NCBI RefSeq assembly: GCF_963664555.1
Contig: NZ_OY761461.1
Span: forward strand, 3,447,769-3,511,768
From: Labilibaculum sp.
Lineage (GTDB): Bacteria > Bacteroidota > Bacteroidia > Bacteroidales > Marinifilaceae
Reading direction: 5' to 3'
Length of the DNA: 64,000 nt
Numbering within the stretch: the stretch's first letter is position 1; every line of letters begins with the position of its first letter. The notes beneath the pieces were generated by a model. It worked only from the letters and a program-made list of their open reading frames with translations. It was not told where the DNA came from and searched no databases. Shown here piece after piece: positions 52,863 to 61,870 of the stretch. Both the position numbers and the translations under genes were made by a program.

Positions 52863-54698
52863 ATGACTGAGAACAACAAACTGCACATAGATAAGTGGCT
52901 TCCAACATCGGCTAAGGAAGTAAAAGAAAGAGGTTGGGAAGAATTGGATGTAATTCTATTCAGCGGTGATGCCTACATTGATCACCCTTCGTTTGGAGCT
53001 GCTGTTATAGGACGGGTTCTGGAAAACGAAGGCCTGAAAGTTGCTATTGTGCCACAACCAAACTGGCGTGATGATTTACGTGACTTTAAGAAACTCGGAC
53101 AGCCTAAATTATTCTTTGGAGTGACAGCAGGCAATATGGATTCTATGGTCAATCATTATACCGCGAACAGAAGATTGCGGCATGATGACGCTTATACACC
53201 CGATGGCAGACACGGCCAAAGACCTGACCGCCCGACAATTGTGTATTCTCAGATCCTGAAAAAACTATACCCTGACACCCCCATACTAATTGGAGGAATT
53301 GAAGCTTCATTAAGGAGGGTAACTCATTACGATTATTGGGATAATGAACTGAAACCAAGCATCCTTTGCGAAAGCAATGCCGATTTATTGGTTTATGGAA
53401 TGGGCGAAAAACCCTTAAAAGAAATTGTTCGCCTAACAAAAAAAGGAGTACCATTTTATTCTTTGACCAATATTCCACAAACGTCTTTTCTTGTTGCCCA
53501 AGATGAAGTTTATCCCACAAAGAAAACGTGGCAGGATCAGAAACTCTATTCACATGAAGATTGCCTGAACGACAAGAAAAAATTCGCAAGTAACTTTCGG
53601 TACATTGAGATGGAATCGAATGCAATGATGGCAAAGAAACTCACTCAAGACTATAAAGATCAGACCATTGTTGTGAATCCTCCGTACCCGGTGATGAACG
53701 AAAAGGAAATGGATGAAGTTTACGACCTTCCCTATACCCGATTGCCGCATCCGCGATACAAAGACAAAAAGATTCCTGCTTTTGATATGATTAAATTCTC
53801 GGTAAACATGCACAGAGGATGTTTTGGAGGCTGTTCATTCTGTACCATATCTGCCCATCAGGGAAAATTTATTGCCAACCGATCTGAAAAATCGATATTG
53901 AAAGAGGTTGAAAACATTACAAAGATGCCCGATTTTAAAGGTTATCTTTCAGATTTAGGAGGCCCTTCTGCCAATATGTACCAAATGAAGGGGATTTTCG
54001 AATCGATCTGCAAAACCTGCAGAAGACCTTCATGCATCCACCCGGATGTTTGTCCAAACCTGAACACCAATCATCAGGCAATGCTTGACATTTACAAAAA
54101 GGTTGATCAGGTTCCGGGAGTTAAGAAATCGTTCGTTGGCAGCGGTATTCGTTATGACCTTATTCTACATCAGACTAAAGATGATAAAATAAATAAATCG
54201 AACCGGGAATATGCTACCGAATTGATTAAAAATCATGTGTCGGGAAGATTAAAAGTTGCTCCGGAGCATACTTCCGATGATGTTTTGAATATGATGAGAA
54301 AACCATCCTTTAATTTATTTTACAAACTGAAGGCTTTGTTCGACGACATCAACAAAAAGGAAGGTTTGAACCAGCAACTAATTCCATACTTTATTTCAAG
54401 TCACCCGGGAAGTCAGCCAACTGATATGGCCGACCTTGCTGTAAAAACAAAAGAACTTGATTTTAAACTGGAACAAGTTCAGGATTTTACCCCAACACCA
54501 ATGACTGTTGCTACAGTAATCTACTACTCTGGTTACCATCCCTACACATTAAAAAAGGTATTTACGGCCAAGAGTGAAAAGGAAAAGCTGGCACAACGAA
54601 AATTTCTGTTCTGGTACAAAAAAGAGTATCGCGAAGCGATAAAAACTGAATTGATAAAAATGGGCAAAAAAGACATGCTGACCAAACTTTTTAAATAG
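52863..54698 (+). CDS. YgiQ-family radical SAM protein
   Basis: The 611-residue protein is a YgiQ-type radical SAM enzyme. The N-terminal part has WLPTSAKEVKERGWEELDVI and FSGDAYIDHPSFGAAVIGRV, then the iron-sulfur binding CFGGCSFC (Cys320, Cys324, Cys327) in NMHRGCFGGCSFCTISAHQG. A further cysteine-rich stretch CKTCRRPSCIHPDVCPN (about residues 383-399) is family-typical. The C-terminal region (QVQDFTPTPMTVATVIYYSG) is highly conserved. The reaction is not established. Promoter and terminator are both visible, so it is monocistronic. Confidence 0.94.
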   Translation: MTENNKLHIDKWLPTSAKEVKERGWEELDVILFSGDAYIDHPSFGAAVIGRVLENEGLKVAIVPQPNWRDDLRDFKKLGQPKLFFGVTAGNMDSMVNHYTANRRLRHDDAYTPDGRHGQRPDRPTIVYSQILKKLYPDTPILIGGIEASLRRVTHYDYWDNELKPSILCESNADLLVYGMGEKPLKEIVRLTKKGVPFYSLTNIPQTSFLVAQDEVYPTKKTWQDQKLYSHEDCLNDKKKFASNFRYIEMESNAMMAKKLTQDYKDQTIVVNPPYPVMNEKEMDEVYDLPYTRLPHPRYKDKKIPAFDMIKFSVNMHRGCFGGCSFCTISAHQGKFIANRSEKSILKEVENITKMPDFKGYLSDLGGPSANMYQMKGIFESICKTCRRPSCIHPDVCPNLNTNHQAMLDIYKKVDQVPGVKKSFVGSGIRYDLILHQTKDDKINKSNREYATELIKNHVSGRLKVAPEHTSDDVLNMMRKPSFNLFYKLKALFDDINKKEGLNQQLIPYFISSHPGSQPTDMADLAVKTKELDFKLEQVQDFTPTPMTVATVIYYSGYHPYTLKKVFTAKSEKEKLAQRKFLFWYKKEYREAIKTELIKMGKKDMLTKLFK

Positions 54699-54733
54699 TT
54701 AAGCAACTATAAGCAGCTGTTTATAACAAATAT

Positions 54734-54760
54734 GAAGAGGTTTGAATGCCTCTTCTATTT
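54734..54760 (+). terminator. intrinsic terminator of the YgiQ gene
   Basis: GAAGAGG pairs with CCTCTTC around an 8-base loop (54734-54755), followed by TATTTATTT. Confidence 0.8.
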
Positions 54761-54799
54761 ATTTGCGTATATTGGAGAAACCAACTCTAACTACTTTGC

Positions 54800-55528
54800 A
54801 TGACTAAATTTTACTTACGAACTTCTACTGTTGTTACACTGATTATTCTCGTTTTTATTGTTTTCGGGTGCAATAAAAACCAGGCAGACAGAGCCAATGG
54901 CAATGCCATTGAATTGATGAAAAAACAGAAATATACTGAAGCTGTTAAAGAATTTTCTGCAATTGTTAAAGAAGATAAAAACTACCTCCCGGCCTATTAC
55001 AACAGAGCAATCTGTTACTCTTTCCTGAACAAAAACAGAGAAGCAATTAATGATTTGAATTTTGTGATCTCGAAACAAAAATTTGATGAAGAGACCTATT
55101 TCAACAGAGCAATTCTCTTTGAAAATCAAAAGAAATATGAGGCAGCGATTAAAGACTACAATCATTTACTCACCATAAACCCCAGAAACATTCAAGCATT
55201 GCATTTTCGCGGCATCTGCAGGTACTACATCAAAGATTACTCCGGAGCAGTAACTGATTATAATTTGGCTATAAAATATGGACTAAACTCTTCGGGTGTG
55301 TACTACAACAAAGCGGTTGCGCTGGATTGCCTGGAACAATACACCAAGGCAATAAAATACTATGACAAGGCAATAAAAATTGACAGCAAATTGGAACGGG
55401 CCTACTTCGCCCGGGGAATTGCCAATTTGAAAAACGGCAATAAAGAAGCGGCCATCTCAGACATCAAACAATCAGAAAAATTAGGGTTTAAAAAAGCGAC
55501 TAACGTACTCAGGGAAATTACCGGTTGA
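54800..55528 (+). CDS. TPR-repeat lipoprotein
   Basis: The 242-residue protein has a lipoprotein signal peptide with a lipobox (VFGC, cysteine about residue 24) and then tetratricopeptide repeats through its length: AIELMKKQKYTEAVKEFSAI, YYNRAICYSFLNKNREAIND, NRAILFENQKKYEAAIKDYN, FRGICRYYIKDYSGAVTDYN, YNKAVALDCLEQYTKAIKYY and FARGIANLKNGNKEAAISDI. It is likely membrane-anchored and periplasmic, acting as a protein-interaction scaffold. Its TGA stop is directly followed by the stop codon of the convergent radical SAM gene, with no base between. Confidence 0.9.
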   Translation: MTKFYLRTSTVVTLIILVFIVFGCNKNQADRANGNAIELMKKQKYTEAVKEFSAIVKEDKNYLPAYYNRAICYSFLNKNREAINDLNFVISKQKFDEETYFNRAILFENQKKYEAAIKDYNHLLTINPRNIQALHFRGICRYYIKDYSGAVTDYNLAIKYGLNSSGVYYNKAVALDCLEQYTKAIKYYDKAIKIDSKLERAYFARGIANLKNGNKEAAISDIKQSEKLGFKKATNVLREITG

Positions 55529-56482
55529 TCATTCAATTTCCTTAAATAATTTTCCCTGCCAAGAGTTTCTTTCCACCAACCTCTTGTCTAGTTTATCAAC
55601 AAACTCAAAATTCTTAACGCCCCACTTCGGTGCTATCAACCATCCTTTTGGCGCCTGATTTATGAACCGTTCCAAACTTACCCTTGGATTGATTCTCTCA
55701 ATCACATCGACAACAAAATCCAAATACTCCTCCATTTCGAACAAATAGAACTTCTCAGGTTCCACCTCATATTCTTTGGCCATTATTGTATGATTGAGAA
55801 TTTGCAGCTGATGCATTTTAAGCGTATCAATTGGCAGGTTTGATAATTTCACAGCATGATCAATCATCATTTGCGGTGTATCGAACGGAAGGCCGTTCAC
55901 CAAATGGGCTCCAATATGAATTCCACGCCCCGAAGTTCTCATTATGGTTTTTTCCGCTTCCTGATAGGAATGCCCACGATTTATAGCTTCCAAAGCACGG
56001 TCATTCAATGATTCGACACCATACTCAATACTGATATAATAATCTTTTGCCAATTCTTCCAGATAACTCAAAAGAGAATCGGAAACACAGTCGGGTCGGG
56101 TACCAATAACCAAACCAACTACTTTCTCATGAGACAAAGCCTCCCCGTAAATTTGCTTTAAATGATCAAGTGATCCATAAGTATTTGAATAAGCCTGAAA
56201 ATAAGCCAGATAATACTGAGCTTTGTATTTGCTGTTGAAAAAATCAATCCCCAATAGGATTTGCTCTGTGATTGTTTTTTTAGGACTACAATAAGCCGGA
56301 TTAAAACTATTGTTATTGCAATAGGTACAACCACCTATTCCTTTGCTTCCATCACGGTTGGGACAAGTAAAACCAGCATCTATTGATATTTTTTGAATTC
56401 GTTCCGAGAAACGTCTTTTAAATGAACTTGGAAAATCATTATATCTTTTATTATTCCCCCACTGAAATTGCTTATCTGTCAT
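55529..56482 (-). CDS. TIGR01212/YhcC-family radical SAM protein
   Basis: The 317-residue protein has a radical SAM core with FTCPNRDGSKGIGGCTYCNN (Cys40, Cys52, Cys55), the unusual spacing typical of the TIGR01212 (YhcC) group. YLAYFQAYSNTYGSLDHLKQ, VGLVIGTRPDCVSDSLLSYL and VESLNDRALEAINRGHSYQE follow. It ends SWQGKLFKEIE. The reaction is not established. It converges on the TPR lipoprotein gene with stop codons abutting. A promoter candidate lies 19 bp upstream. Confidence 0.93.
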   Translation of the reverse strand: MTDKQFQWGNNKRYNDFPSSFKRRFSERIQKISIDAGFTCPNRDGSKGIGGCTYCNNNSFNPAYCSPKKTITEQILLGIDFFNSKYKAQYYLAYFQAYSNTYGSLDHLKQIYGEALSHEKVVGLVIGTRPDCVSDSLLSYLEELAKDYYISIEYGVESLNDRALEAINRGHSYQEAEKTIMRTSGRGIHIGAHLVNGLPFDTPQMMIDHAVKLSNLPIDTLKMHQLQILNHTIMAKEYEVEPEKFYLFEMEEYLDFVVDVIERINPRVSLERFINQAPKGWLIAPKWGVKNFEFVDKLDKRLVERNSWQGKLFKEIE

Positions 56483-56790
56483 ACCTATTCTAATTTAGCG
56501 CAAAAATACAAAAGAAATTGATTCCAGTAAATTGATTCACATTAATTGGAATTCATCAAGATAAGTTGCCAGCTGAAGAATCAGACAGAATTCAAAATTA
56601 AAATGCTGTCATGCAGGTTTCTTCCAAAAATTACTGCATTATTGAAACATTAAATCCCTACTATAATTGTATTTTTACATTCAAAACTGCAAAGCATTGC
56701 ATAAGTATTTTTTTTATTTAATAGAATGAGCGTTTCATTTATAGAAAGTATTCTTTATATTGCCTGTGACACTTTATTAAAACTTTAAAC
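56483..56790. other. divergent intergenic region
   Basis: No gene is seen. Reading leftward, TTTA (56531-56528), 19 bases, TATTTTTG (56508-56501) is a good promoter for the radical SAM gene. The rightward DUF4301 gene must also start here, but I see no clear TAnnTTTG for it. Confidence 0.55.
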
Positions 56791-58347
56791 ATGTTTTCAA
56801 AACAAGACCAATCTCAATTCAAGGCCAAAGCCATTGATATTAAAACCATTGAAGAACAACTAAACAACTTCAGGACTGGTTTTCCTAAAATGAAATTAAA
56901 GAAGCCTGCCACAATTGATGACGGAATATTGCAAATTGGTGATGATGAACAGGATATTTATCAAGAAGTGTTTACAGCACATGTCAAAAACCTTTCATTG
57001 CTAAAATTTGTTCCTGCTTCGGGCGCCGCCACCAGAATGTTTAAATCGCTGTACGATTTTTTGAACACTTATCAGGACACCGAAGATGAATACCTAAAAT
57101 TCCTTTGTCACAAAGGACCGGAAACCATGTTTAACTTCTTTGACAGAATTGAAGATTTTGCTTTCTATGGCGATCTTCGAAATATTGTTTCGGAAAACAA
57201 TATGGATTTGGAGAAGATGATTGATAAAAATCAATTCAAGCAAATTCTGGCCATGCTCCTAACACGAAAAGGTCTTAATTATGCCAGTCTTCCTAAGGGA
57301 TTGTTGAAATTCCACAGGTACAAACATTTTTCCAGAACAGCTTTTGAGGAACATTTGGTTGAGACTCTAAATTACGCTAAAAACTCCAAAGGAGATGCAC
57401 AAATTCATCTTACGGTATCAGAAGATCACAAAGAACTATTTGAAGATCGTTTAGAAAAAACCAAAAAGACTTTTGAAGAGAAATATAACGGCAAACTAAA
57501 TGTAACTTATTCTGTTCAAAAATCATCAACCGACACCATTGCCGTTGATATGAACAATGAACCATTCCGAAATGAAGACGGCACGATCCTGTTTCGTCCG
57601 GGTGGACATGGTGCGTTGATTGAAAATTTGAATGAGCTGAATGCTGATATCGTTTTCATTAAAAATATTGACAATGTTGTTCCTGATCGCTTAAAGGAAA
57701 TAACTTATAAATTCAAAAAAGTTTTGGCAGGCATTCTTCTGGAACGCCAATCATTTATTTTTGACTACTTAAGAATTCTTGAAGAAGACAAAGACATTTC
57801 GCAGAACACTCTTGATGAAATGCTTGCCTTTTTAGAAGATAAACTTTGCACAAAAGCACCGGCCAGTCTTAAAATCGAAGATCCTGAAAAACTGAAGAAA
57901 TACCTGTTTTCCAAATTCAACCGTCCTATTCGTGTCTGTGGTATGGTTAAGAATGAAGGTGAACCTGGTGGAGGGCCATTTTGGTCAAGAAATTCAGATG
58001 GATCTGTTTCTCTTCAAATTGTTGAAGGGTCGCAGATTGACAAACAAGACGTCCGCCAAACTAATATTTTGGAACGCTCCACTCACTTTAACCCTGTAGA
58101 TTTGGTTTGTGGAATTAAAGACTACAAGGGGAATAAATTTGATTTGAATTTGTTTGTTGATAAACAAACCGGTTTCATCTCTCAAAAATCACACAATGGC
58201 AGTGATCTTAAAGCCATGGAATTGCCAGGTTTGTGGAATGGTGCCATGTCTGATTGGAATTCTGTGTTTGTAGAAGTCCCAATCGTTACTTTTAATCCTG
58301 TTAAAACAGTATTTGATTTGCTTAGAATTGAACATCGCAATTTATAA
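56791..58347 (+). CDS. DUF4301 family protein
   Basis: The 518-residue cytoplasmic protein fits DUF4301, a family largely confined to Bacteroidota. Recognisable blocks are LSLLKFVPASGAATRMFKSL, a loop reminiscent of nucleotide-binding or sugar-nucleotidyltransferase proteins, FRNEDGTILFRPGGHGALIE, ADIVFIKNIDNVVPDRLKEI, RVCGMVKNEGEPGGGPFWSR and a C-terminal MELPGLWNGAMSDWNSVFVE. The FRPGGHGALIENLN and IKNIDNVVPD parts resemble UDP-sugar pyrophosphorylase active-site loops, so a nucleotidyltransferase-like fold is possible (inference). It is followed by a strong terminator, so it is monocistronic. Confidence 0.9.
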   Translation: MFSKQDQSQFKAKAIDIKTIEEQLNNFRTGFPKMKLKKPATIDDGILQIGDDEQDIYQEVFTAHVKNLSLLKFVPASGAATRMFKSLYDFLNTYQDTEDEYLKFLCHKGPETMFNFFDRIEDFAFYGDLRNIVSENNMDLEKMIDKNQFKQILAMLLTRKGLNYASLPKGLLKFHRYKHFSRTAFEEHLVETLNYAKNSKGDAQIHLTVSEDHKELFEDRLEKTKKTFEEKYNGKLNVTYSVQKSSTDTIAVDMNNEPFRNEDGTILFRPGGHGALIENLNELNADIVFIKNIDNVVPDRLKEITYKFKKVLAGILLERQSFIFDYLRILEEDKDISQNTLDEMLAFLEDKLCTKAPASLKIEDPEKLKKYLFSKFNRPIRVCGMVKNEGEPGGGPFWSRNSDGSVSLQIVEGSQIDKQDVRQTNILERSTHFNPVDLVCGIKDYKGNKFDLNLFVDKQTGFISQKSHNGSDLKAMELPGLWNGAMSDWNSVFVEVPIVTFNPVKTVFDLLRIEHRNL

Positions 58348-58352
58348 TTAAC

Positions 58353-58384
58353 AACGGCCTCCTGATAAGAGGCCGTTTGTTTTG
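58353..58384 (+). terminator. intrinsic terminator of the DUF4301 gene
   Basis: ACGGCCTC pairs with GAGGCCGT around CTGATAA, followed by TTGTTTT, 6 bp after the stop codon. Confidence 0.9.
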
Positions 58385-58438
58385 GACAAAATCCTGTAAA
58401 AACAGAAAATCGGATTAACTTTTGTTAATATCTTACAT

Positions 58439-58469
58439 CTTGAATATTTTAAAATTAATCCTATTTTTG
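58439..58469 (+). promoter_or_regulatory. promoter of the TPR-DUF368-aroE operon
   Basis: CTTG (58439-58442), 19 bases, TATTTTTG (58462-58469), 28 bp before the ATG. Confidence 0.75.
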
Positions 58470-58497
58470 CAGTGCAATAATCATTTTAATTTGATAG

Positions 58498-59901
58498 ATG
58501 ATAGAGAATACAGAAAACTATCTTGATGATGATGCGCTTACTTTGGTAGGCCGGTTCGAAGAAATGATTAAAGCTGAGACGCTTTACTATTTCGATGTTC
58601 ATGAATTTGAAAGCATCATTGATCACTATACTGAGAAGGGCAATCTTTTAGAAGCTGTAAAAGTTTCTAATATTGCTAATAAACAGCACCCCGGTGCCAT
58701 TTCTCTCCAAATTAAAAAAGCTCAGATTTTAGTTGACCGGGAACAGTATCTCGAAGCACTTTCCATTTTAAAGCACATACAGGGTATCGAATCTTCCAAC
58801 AAGGAGATCCATTTACTTAAAGGGAATATATACAACCATTTAGGAAAACCTGAGCTTGCCAAAATACAATTCGATAAGGCTCTCCAGATAAGTTATGAGA
58901 ATCGTGAAGATTTACTTTTCAGAATTGCACTTGCTTTCGAGCAATTGAGTCAGTTCGACCTTGCGATAGATTATTTGGAAGAAGCACTGGAACTGGACGA
59001 AGAAGATTCAGAAGTTCTTTTTGAATTAGGTTATTGTTATGAGAAAATTGGTGAGGACGATCAAAGCATCGCGGCTTATGAGCAATTTTTAGAGCTAAAC
59101 CCTTTCTCAGACAACGCCTGGTACAATCTGGGAATCATTTTCAACCGCATGGGGAATTTCCCAAAAGCTGTTGAAGCCTACGAATTTGCACTAACGGTAA
59201 ATGAGCAGCATAGCAAAGCCTATTTTAACAAAGCCAATGCTCTGGCTAATCAGGGACTTTTCGAAGACGCAATAAAATGCTACACCGAATACCTGGAGTT
59301 TGATGATGATCACGCTTCAACCTATTCGTATATTGGTGAATGTTTTGAGAAAATGGACGAATACGAGCAAGCCTTAATCAATTACGAAACAGCCATCAAA
59401 ATTGATGAGAATTTAGCCGATCCTTGGTTTGGAATGGGACTAATACTCATGTATCAGGATAAAATTGATGAGTGTTTGGTTTATCTTGAAAAAGCTAAAA
59501 AATTAGATGATACCAATTCAGACTATTGGTTTGCCCTGGGATCAGCTTACGCCAGAGCCAACTCGCCTCAAAAGGCAGTTCAGGCATTTAGAGAGGCGAT
59601 TGATCTGGATCCTTTCGATACCACTTATCCAATAACTCTCGCTGAATATTATCATCAAAATGAAAATGAAGAAACAGCTATTGATGTATTGTTGGAAAGT
59701 CTTGCCCAAACCCCAAACTGTCCTCAATTGCTAAGTAATTTAGCGGCTTACTATGCAATAACGGGTGACATCAAGTCTTCGGAACATTATATCAGACAAG
59801 CGATCGATATCGATTCTGAAAACATTAACGACATCTTTATTCAATTTCCTGAATTGAAGAAAAATAAAAACTTCACCAAACTAATCAAAGCAAATCAGTA
59901 A
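58498..59901 (+). CDS. tetratricopeptide-repeat protein
   Basis: The 467-residue protein has no signal peptide and consists almost wholly of TPR units (about ten to twelve). Examples are GNIYNHLGKPELAKIQFDKA, FELGYCYEKIGEDDQSIAAY, YNLGIIFNRMGNFPKAVEAY, FNKANALANQGLFEDAIKCY, YIGECFEKMDEYEQALINYE and FALGSAYARANSPQKAVQAF. It forms a cytoplasmic superhelical scaffold; the partner is unknown. It is the first gene of a likely three-gene operon with a DUF368 membrane protein and aroE. The start follows a well-placed promoter. Confidence 0.92.
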   Translation: MIENTENYLDDDALTLVGRFEEMIKAETLYYFDVHEFESIIDHYTEKGNLLEAVKVSNIANKQHPGAISLQIKKAQILVDREQYLEALSILKHIQGIESSNKEIHLLKGNIYNHLGKPELAKIQFDKALQISYENREDLLFRIALAFEQLSQFDLAIDYLEEALELDEEDSEVLFELGYCYEKIGEDDQSIAAYEQFLELNPFSDNAWYNLGIIFNRMGNFPKAVEAYEFALTVNEQHSKAYFNKANALANQGLFEDAIKCYTEYLEFDDDHASTYSYIGECFEKMDEYEQALINYETAIKIDENLADPWFGMGLILMYQDKIDECLVYLEKAKKLDDTNSDYWFALGSAYARANSPQKAVQAFREAIDLDPFDTTYPITLAEYYHQNENEETAIDVLLESLAQTPNCPQLLSNLAAYYAITGDIKSSEHYIRQAIDIDSENINDIFIQFPELKKNKNFTKLIKANQ

Positions 59902-59943
59902 TTGCCTTTGAGACCAATAAAACAAGCACAACAAAATTATACT

Positions 59944-60882
59944 ATGCCCAGAAAAATAAAAGACTACCTTCTTATTGCCTTTAAAGGAATGGGGATGGGA
60001 GCAGCAGATGTTGTACCGGGAGTTTCCGGCGGCACAATCGCATTTATTACCGGTATTTACGAGGAATTAATTAACAGCATTAAATCCATTAACGCAAGTG
60101 CTGTAAAACTCCTCTTTCAATTCAAACTGAAAGAATTCTGGCAGGCAGTTAACGGAAATTTTCTGTTGTCATTGATCTTCGGAATTTTTTTAAGCTTTTT
60201 GTCCTTAGCGAAACTCATCAAGTATTTTCTTGCCGAACAGCCGATTTTAATCTGGTCTTTCTTCTTTGGGTTGATTGTTGCATCTGCAATTGTAGTTGCC
60301 CGTAAAATAACAGAGTGGAAATTACGGACTATTATAGCAATGCTTATTGGTATCGGAATTGCCTATATGGTAACTGTTGTTACCCCGGCAGAAACCCCTA
60401 CCTCCTACTGGTTTCTCTTTCTTTCGGGAGCATTGGCAATTTGTGCGATGATTTTACCTGGAATATCAGGCGCCTTCATATTGCTCCTTTTGGGCAAATA
60501 TGAATACATCCTAAATGCCATCAGTTCTTTTAAACTGGATGTTGTTGCTGTAGTTGGCGCCGGAGCTGTAATAGGCCTCTTAAGTTTCTCAAATCTGCTA
60601 AGCTGGCTGTTAAAAAAATACCACAACATGACTATCGGTTTGCTGGCTGGTTTCATGATTGGATCTTTAAATAAAGTTTGGCCCTGGAAACAAACCATCT
60701 CCACCTTTATTGACCGGCACGGAGTTGAAAAACCATTGCTGCAGGAAAATATACTGCCAAATACATTCGCAAATATTCTTGAACAGGATTCACAATTGAT
60801 ATTTGCAATTCTTTTGGCTATTGCCGGATTTCTATTAATTTGGATGATGGAAAAATTTTCTCCGGAATCAAAAACAGAATAA
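59944..60882 (+). CDS. DUF368 integral membrane protein
   Basis: The 312-residue protein has about eight to nine membrane spans and the DUF368 signature near the N-terminus, GMGMGAADVVPGVSGGTIAF, repeated in the second half as ICAMILPGISGAFILLLLGK. DUF368 proteins are proposed transporters of polyprenyl phosphate across the membrane (known for the PopT branch); that role is established for some relatives and inferred here. It would recycle the lipid carrier needed by the polysaccharide pathway. I use ATG 59944; a TTG at 59902 would add 14 residues directly after the preceding stop. It is 1 bp from aroE. Confidence 0.9.
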   Translation: MPRKIKDYLLIAFKGMGMGAADVVPGVSGGTIAFITGIYEELINSIKSINASAVKLLFQFKLKEFWQAVNGNFLLSLIFGIFLSFLSLAKLIKYFLAEQPILIWSFFFGLIVASAIVVARKITEWKLRTIIAMLIGIGIAYMVTVVTPAETPTSYWFLFLSGALAICAMILPGISGAFILLLLGKYEYILNAISSFKLDVVAVVGAGAVIGLLSFSNLLSWLLKKYHNMTIGLLAGFMIGSLNKVWPWKQTISTFIDRHGVEKPLLQENILPNTFANILEQDSQLIFAILLAIAGFLLIWMMEKFSPESKTE

Positions 60883-60883
60883 A

Positions 60884-61624
60884 ATGGATACATTCGGAAT
60901 TCTTGGTTTCCCTCTGGGACACTCTTTTTCAAAAAAATTCTTTACGGATAAGTTTACCAAAGAAAATATAGACGCTTCTTTTTTAAATTTCGAACTTTCC
61001 AATATTCAGGATTTCCCTGCTATATTGGAGCAACATCCCGACTTAAAAGGATTCTGTGTTACCATTCCCTACAAACAAGATGTAATTCAATTTCTCGATG
61101 ATATTGATCCTTTGGCAGAAAGAATTGGTGCTGTAAATTCCATACAGATTATCCGTGAAAATGAACAATTTAAATTAGTCGGATACAACACCGATATTCA
61201 TGGATTTACCGAATCGCTGCGTATTTTTTTGGACGGCGCGAAACCAAAAGCATTGATATTAGGAACTGGCGGGGTTTCAAAAGCTGTAGCCACAGCATTT
61301 GAAGAAATGGATATTGAATACCAATTTGTATCCCGAACTGCTTCCGACAAATGCATCAGCTACGAGATGCTTTCCTCTGTGGTTATTAGCAATTACCATT
61401 TGATTGTGAATTGTACTCCGTTGGGAACTTTCCCCAAAGATGATACCTGTCCGGATATCCCATACGAATACCTTACAAAAGATCATTTTCTGTACGATGT
61501 AGTTTATAATCCTGCCGAAACTCTCTTCATGAAAAAAGGAGCAGAAAAAGGAGCTAAAACTCATAATGGTTTAAAGATGCTTCACTTACAGGCCGAGAGA
61601 AACTGGGAGATTTGGAATAGCTAA
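60884..61624 (+). CDS. aroE: shikimate dehydrogenase
   Basis: The 246-residue enzyme reduces 3-dehydroshikimate to shikimate with NADPH. The N-terminal substrate site reads FGILGFPLGHSFSKKFF; the catalytic lysine is in FCVTIPYKQDVI (Lys64) and the aspartate in VGYNTDIHGF (Asp104). The nucleotide loop LGTGGVSKAVA and NCTPLGTFP are present. It is short but complete for Bacteroidota AroE. It is the third gene of the operon, tightly spaced behind the DUF368 gene. Confidence 0.95.
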   Translation: MDTFGILGFPLGHSFSKKFFTDKFTKENIDASFLNFELSNIQDFPAILEQHPDLKGFCVTIPYKQDVIQFLDDIDPLAERIGAVNSIQIIRENEQFKLVGYNTDIHGFTESLRIFLDGAKPKALILGTGGVSKAVATAFEEMDIEYQFVSRTASDKCISYEMLSSVVISNYHLIVNCTPLGTFPKDDTCPDIPYEYLTKDHFLYDVVYNPAETLFMKKGAEKGAKTHNGLKMLHLQAERNWEIWNS

Positions 61625-61840
61625 CTCAAAGAATCTCACATTCCTTTGTATTGTAAATTCACAATACAATTCGTCATAATATTATTTGATCAAATGTTGG
61701 GTTGGTGCGACAGCTGCATTAAAGCATACATTTTGTTTATGTAGAATGCTTTTCATAAATTCACGAGCTAAAGTAAACAATTCCTTAATCAGGCAAACCA
61801 AAGATTTCCAATTTTGGATATTTACAATTCAACAAGGAAT

Positions 61841-61848
61841 TATATTTG
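61841..61848 (+). promoter_or_regulatory. -7 promoter box candidate of the DUF2339 gene
   Basis: TATATTTG, 22 bp before the ATG. Upstream TTTG (61813) or TTTA (61821) give spacings of 24 or 16, so the -33 is uncertain. Confidence 0.45.
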
Positions 61849-61870
61849 CAATACTTAGTAAGCAGATCAT

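Noticed and set aside
59902..59943. TTG start for the DUF368 gene
   Set aside because: It begins immediately after the previous stop codon and adds residues without family support; ATG 59944 fits the family start.
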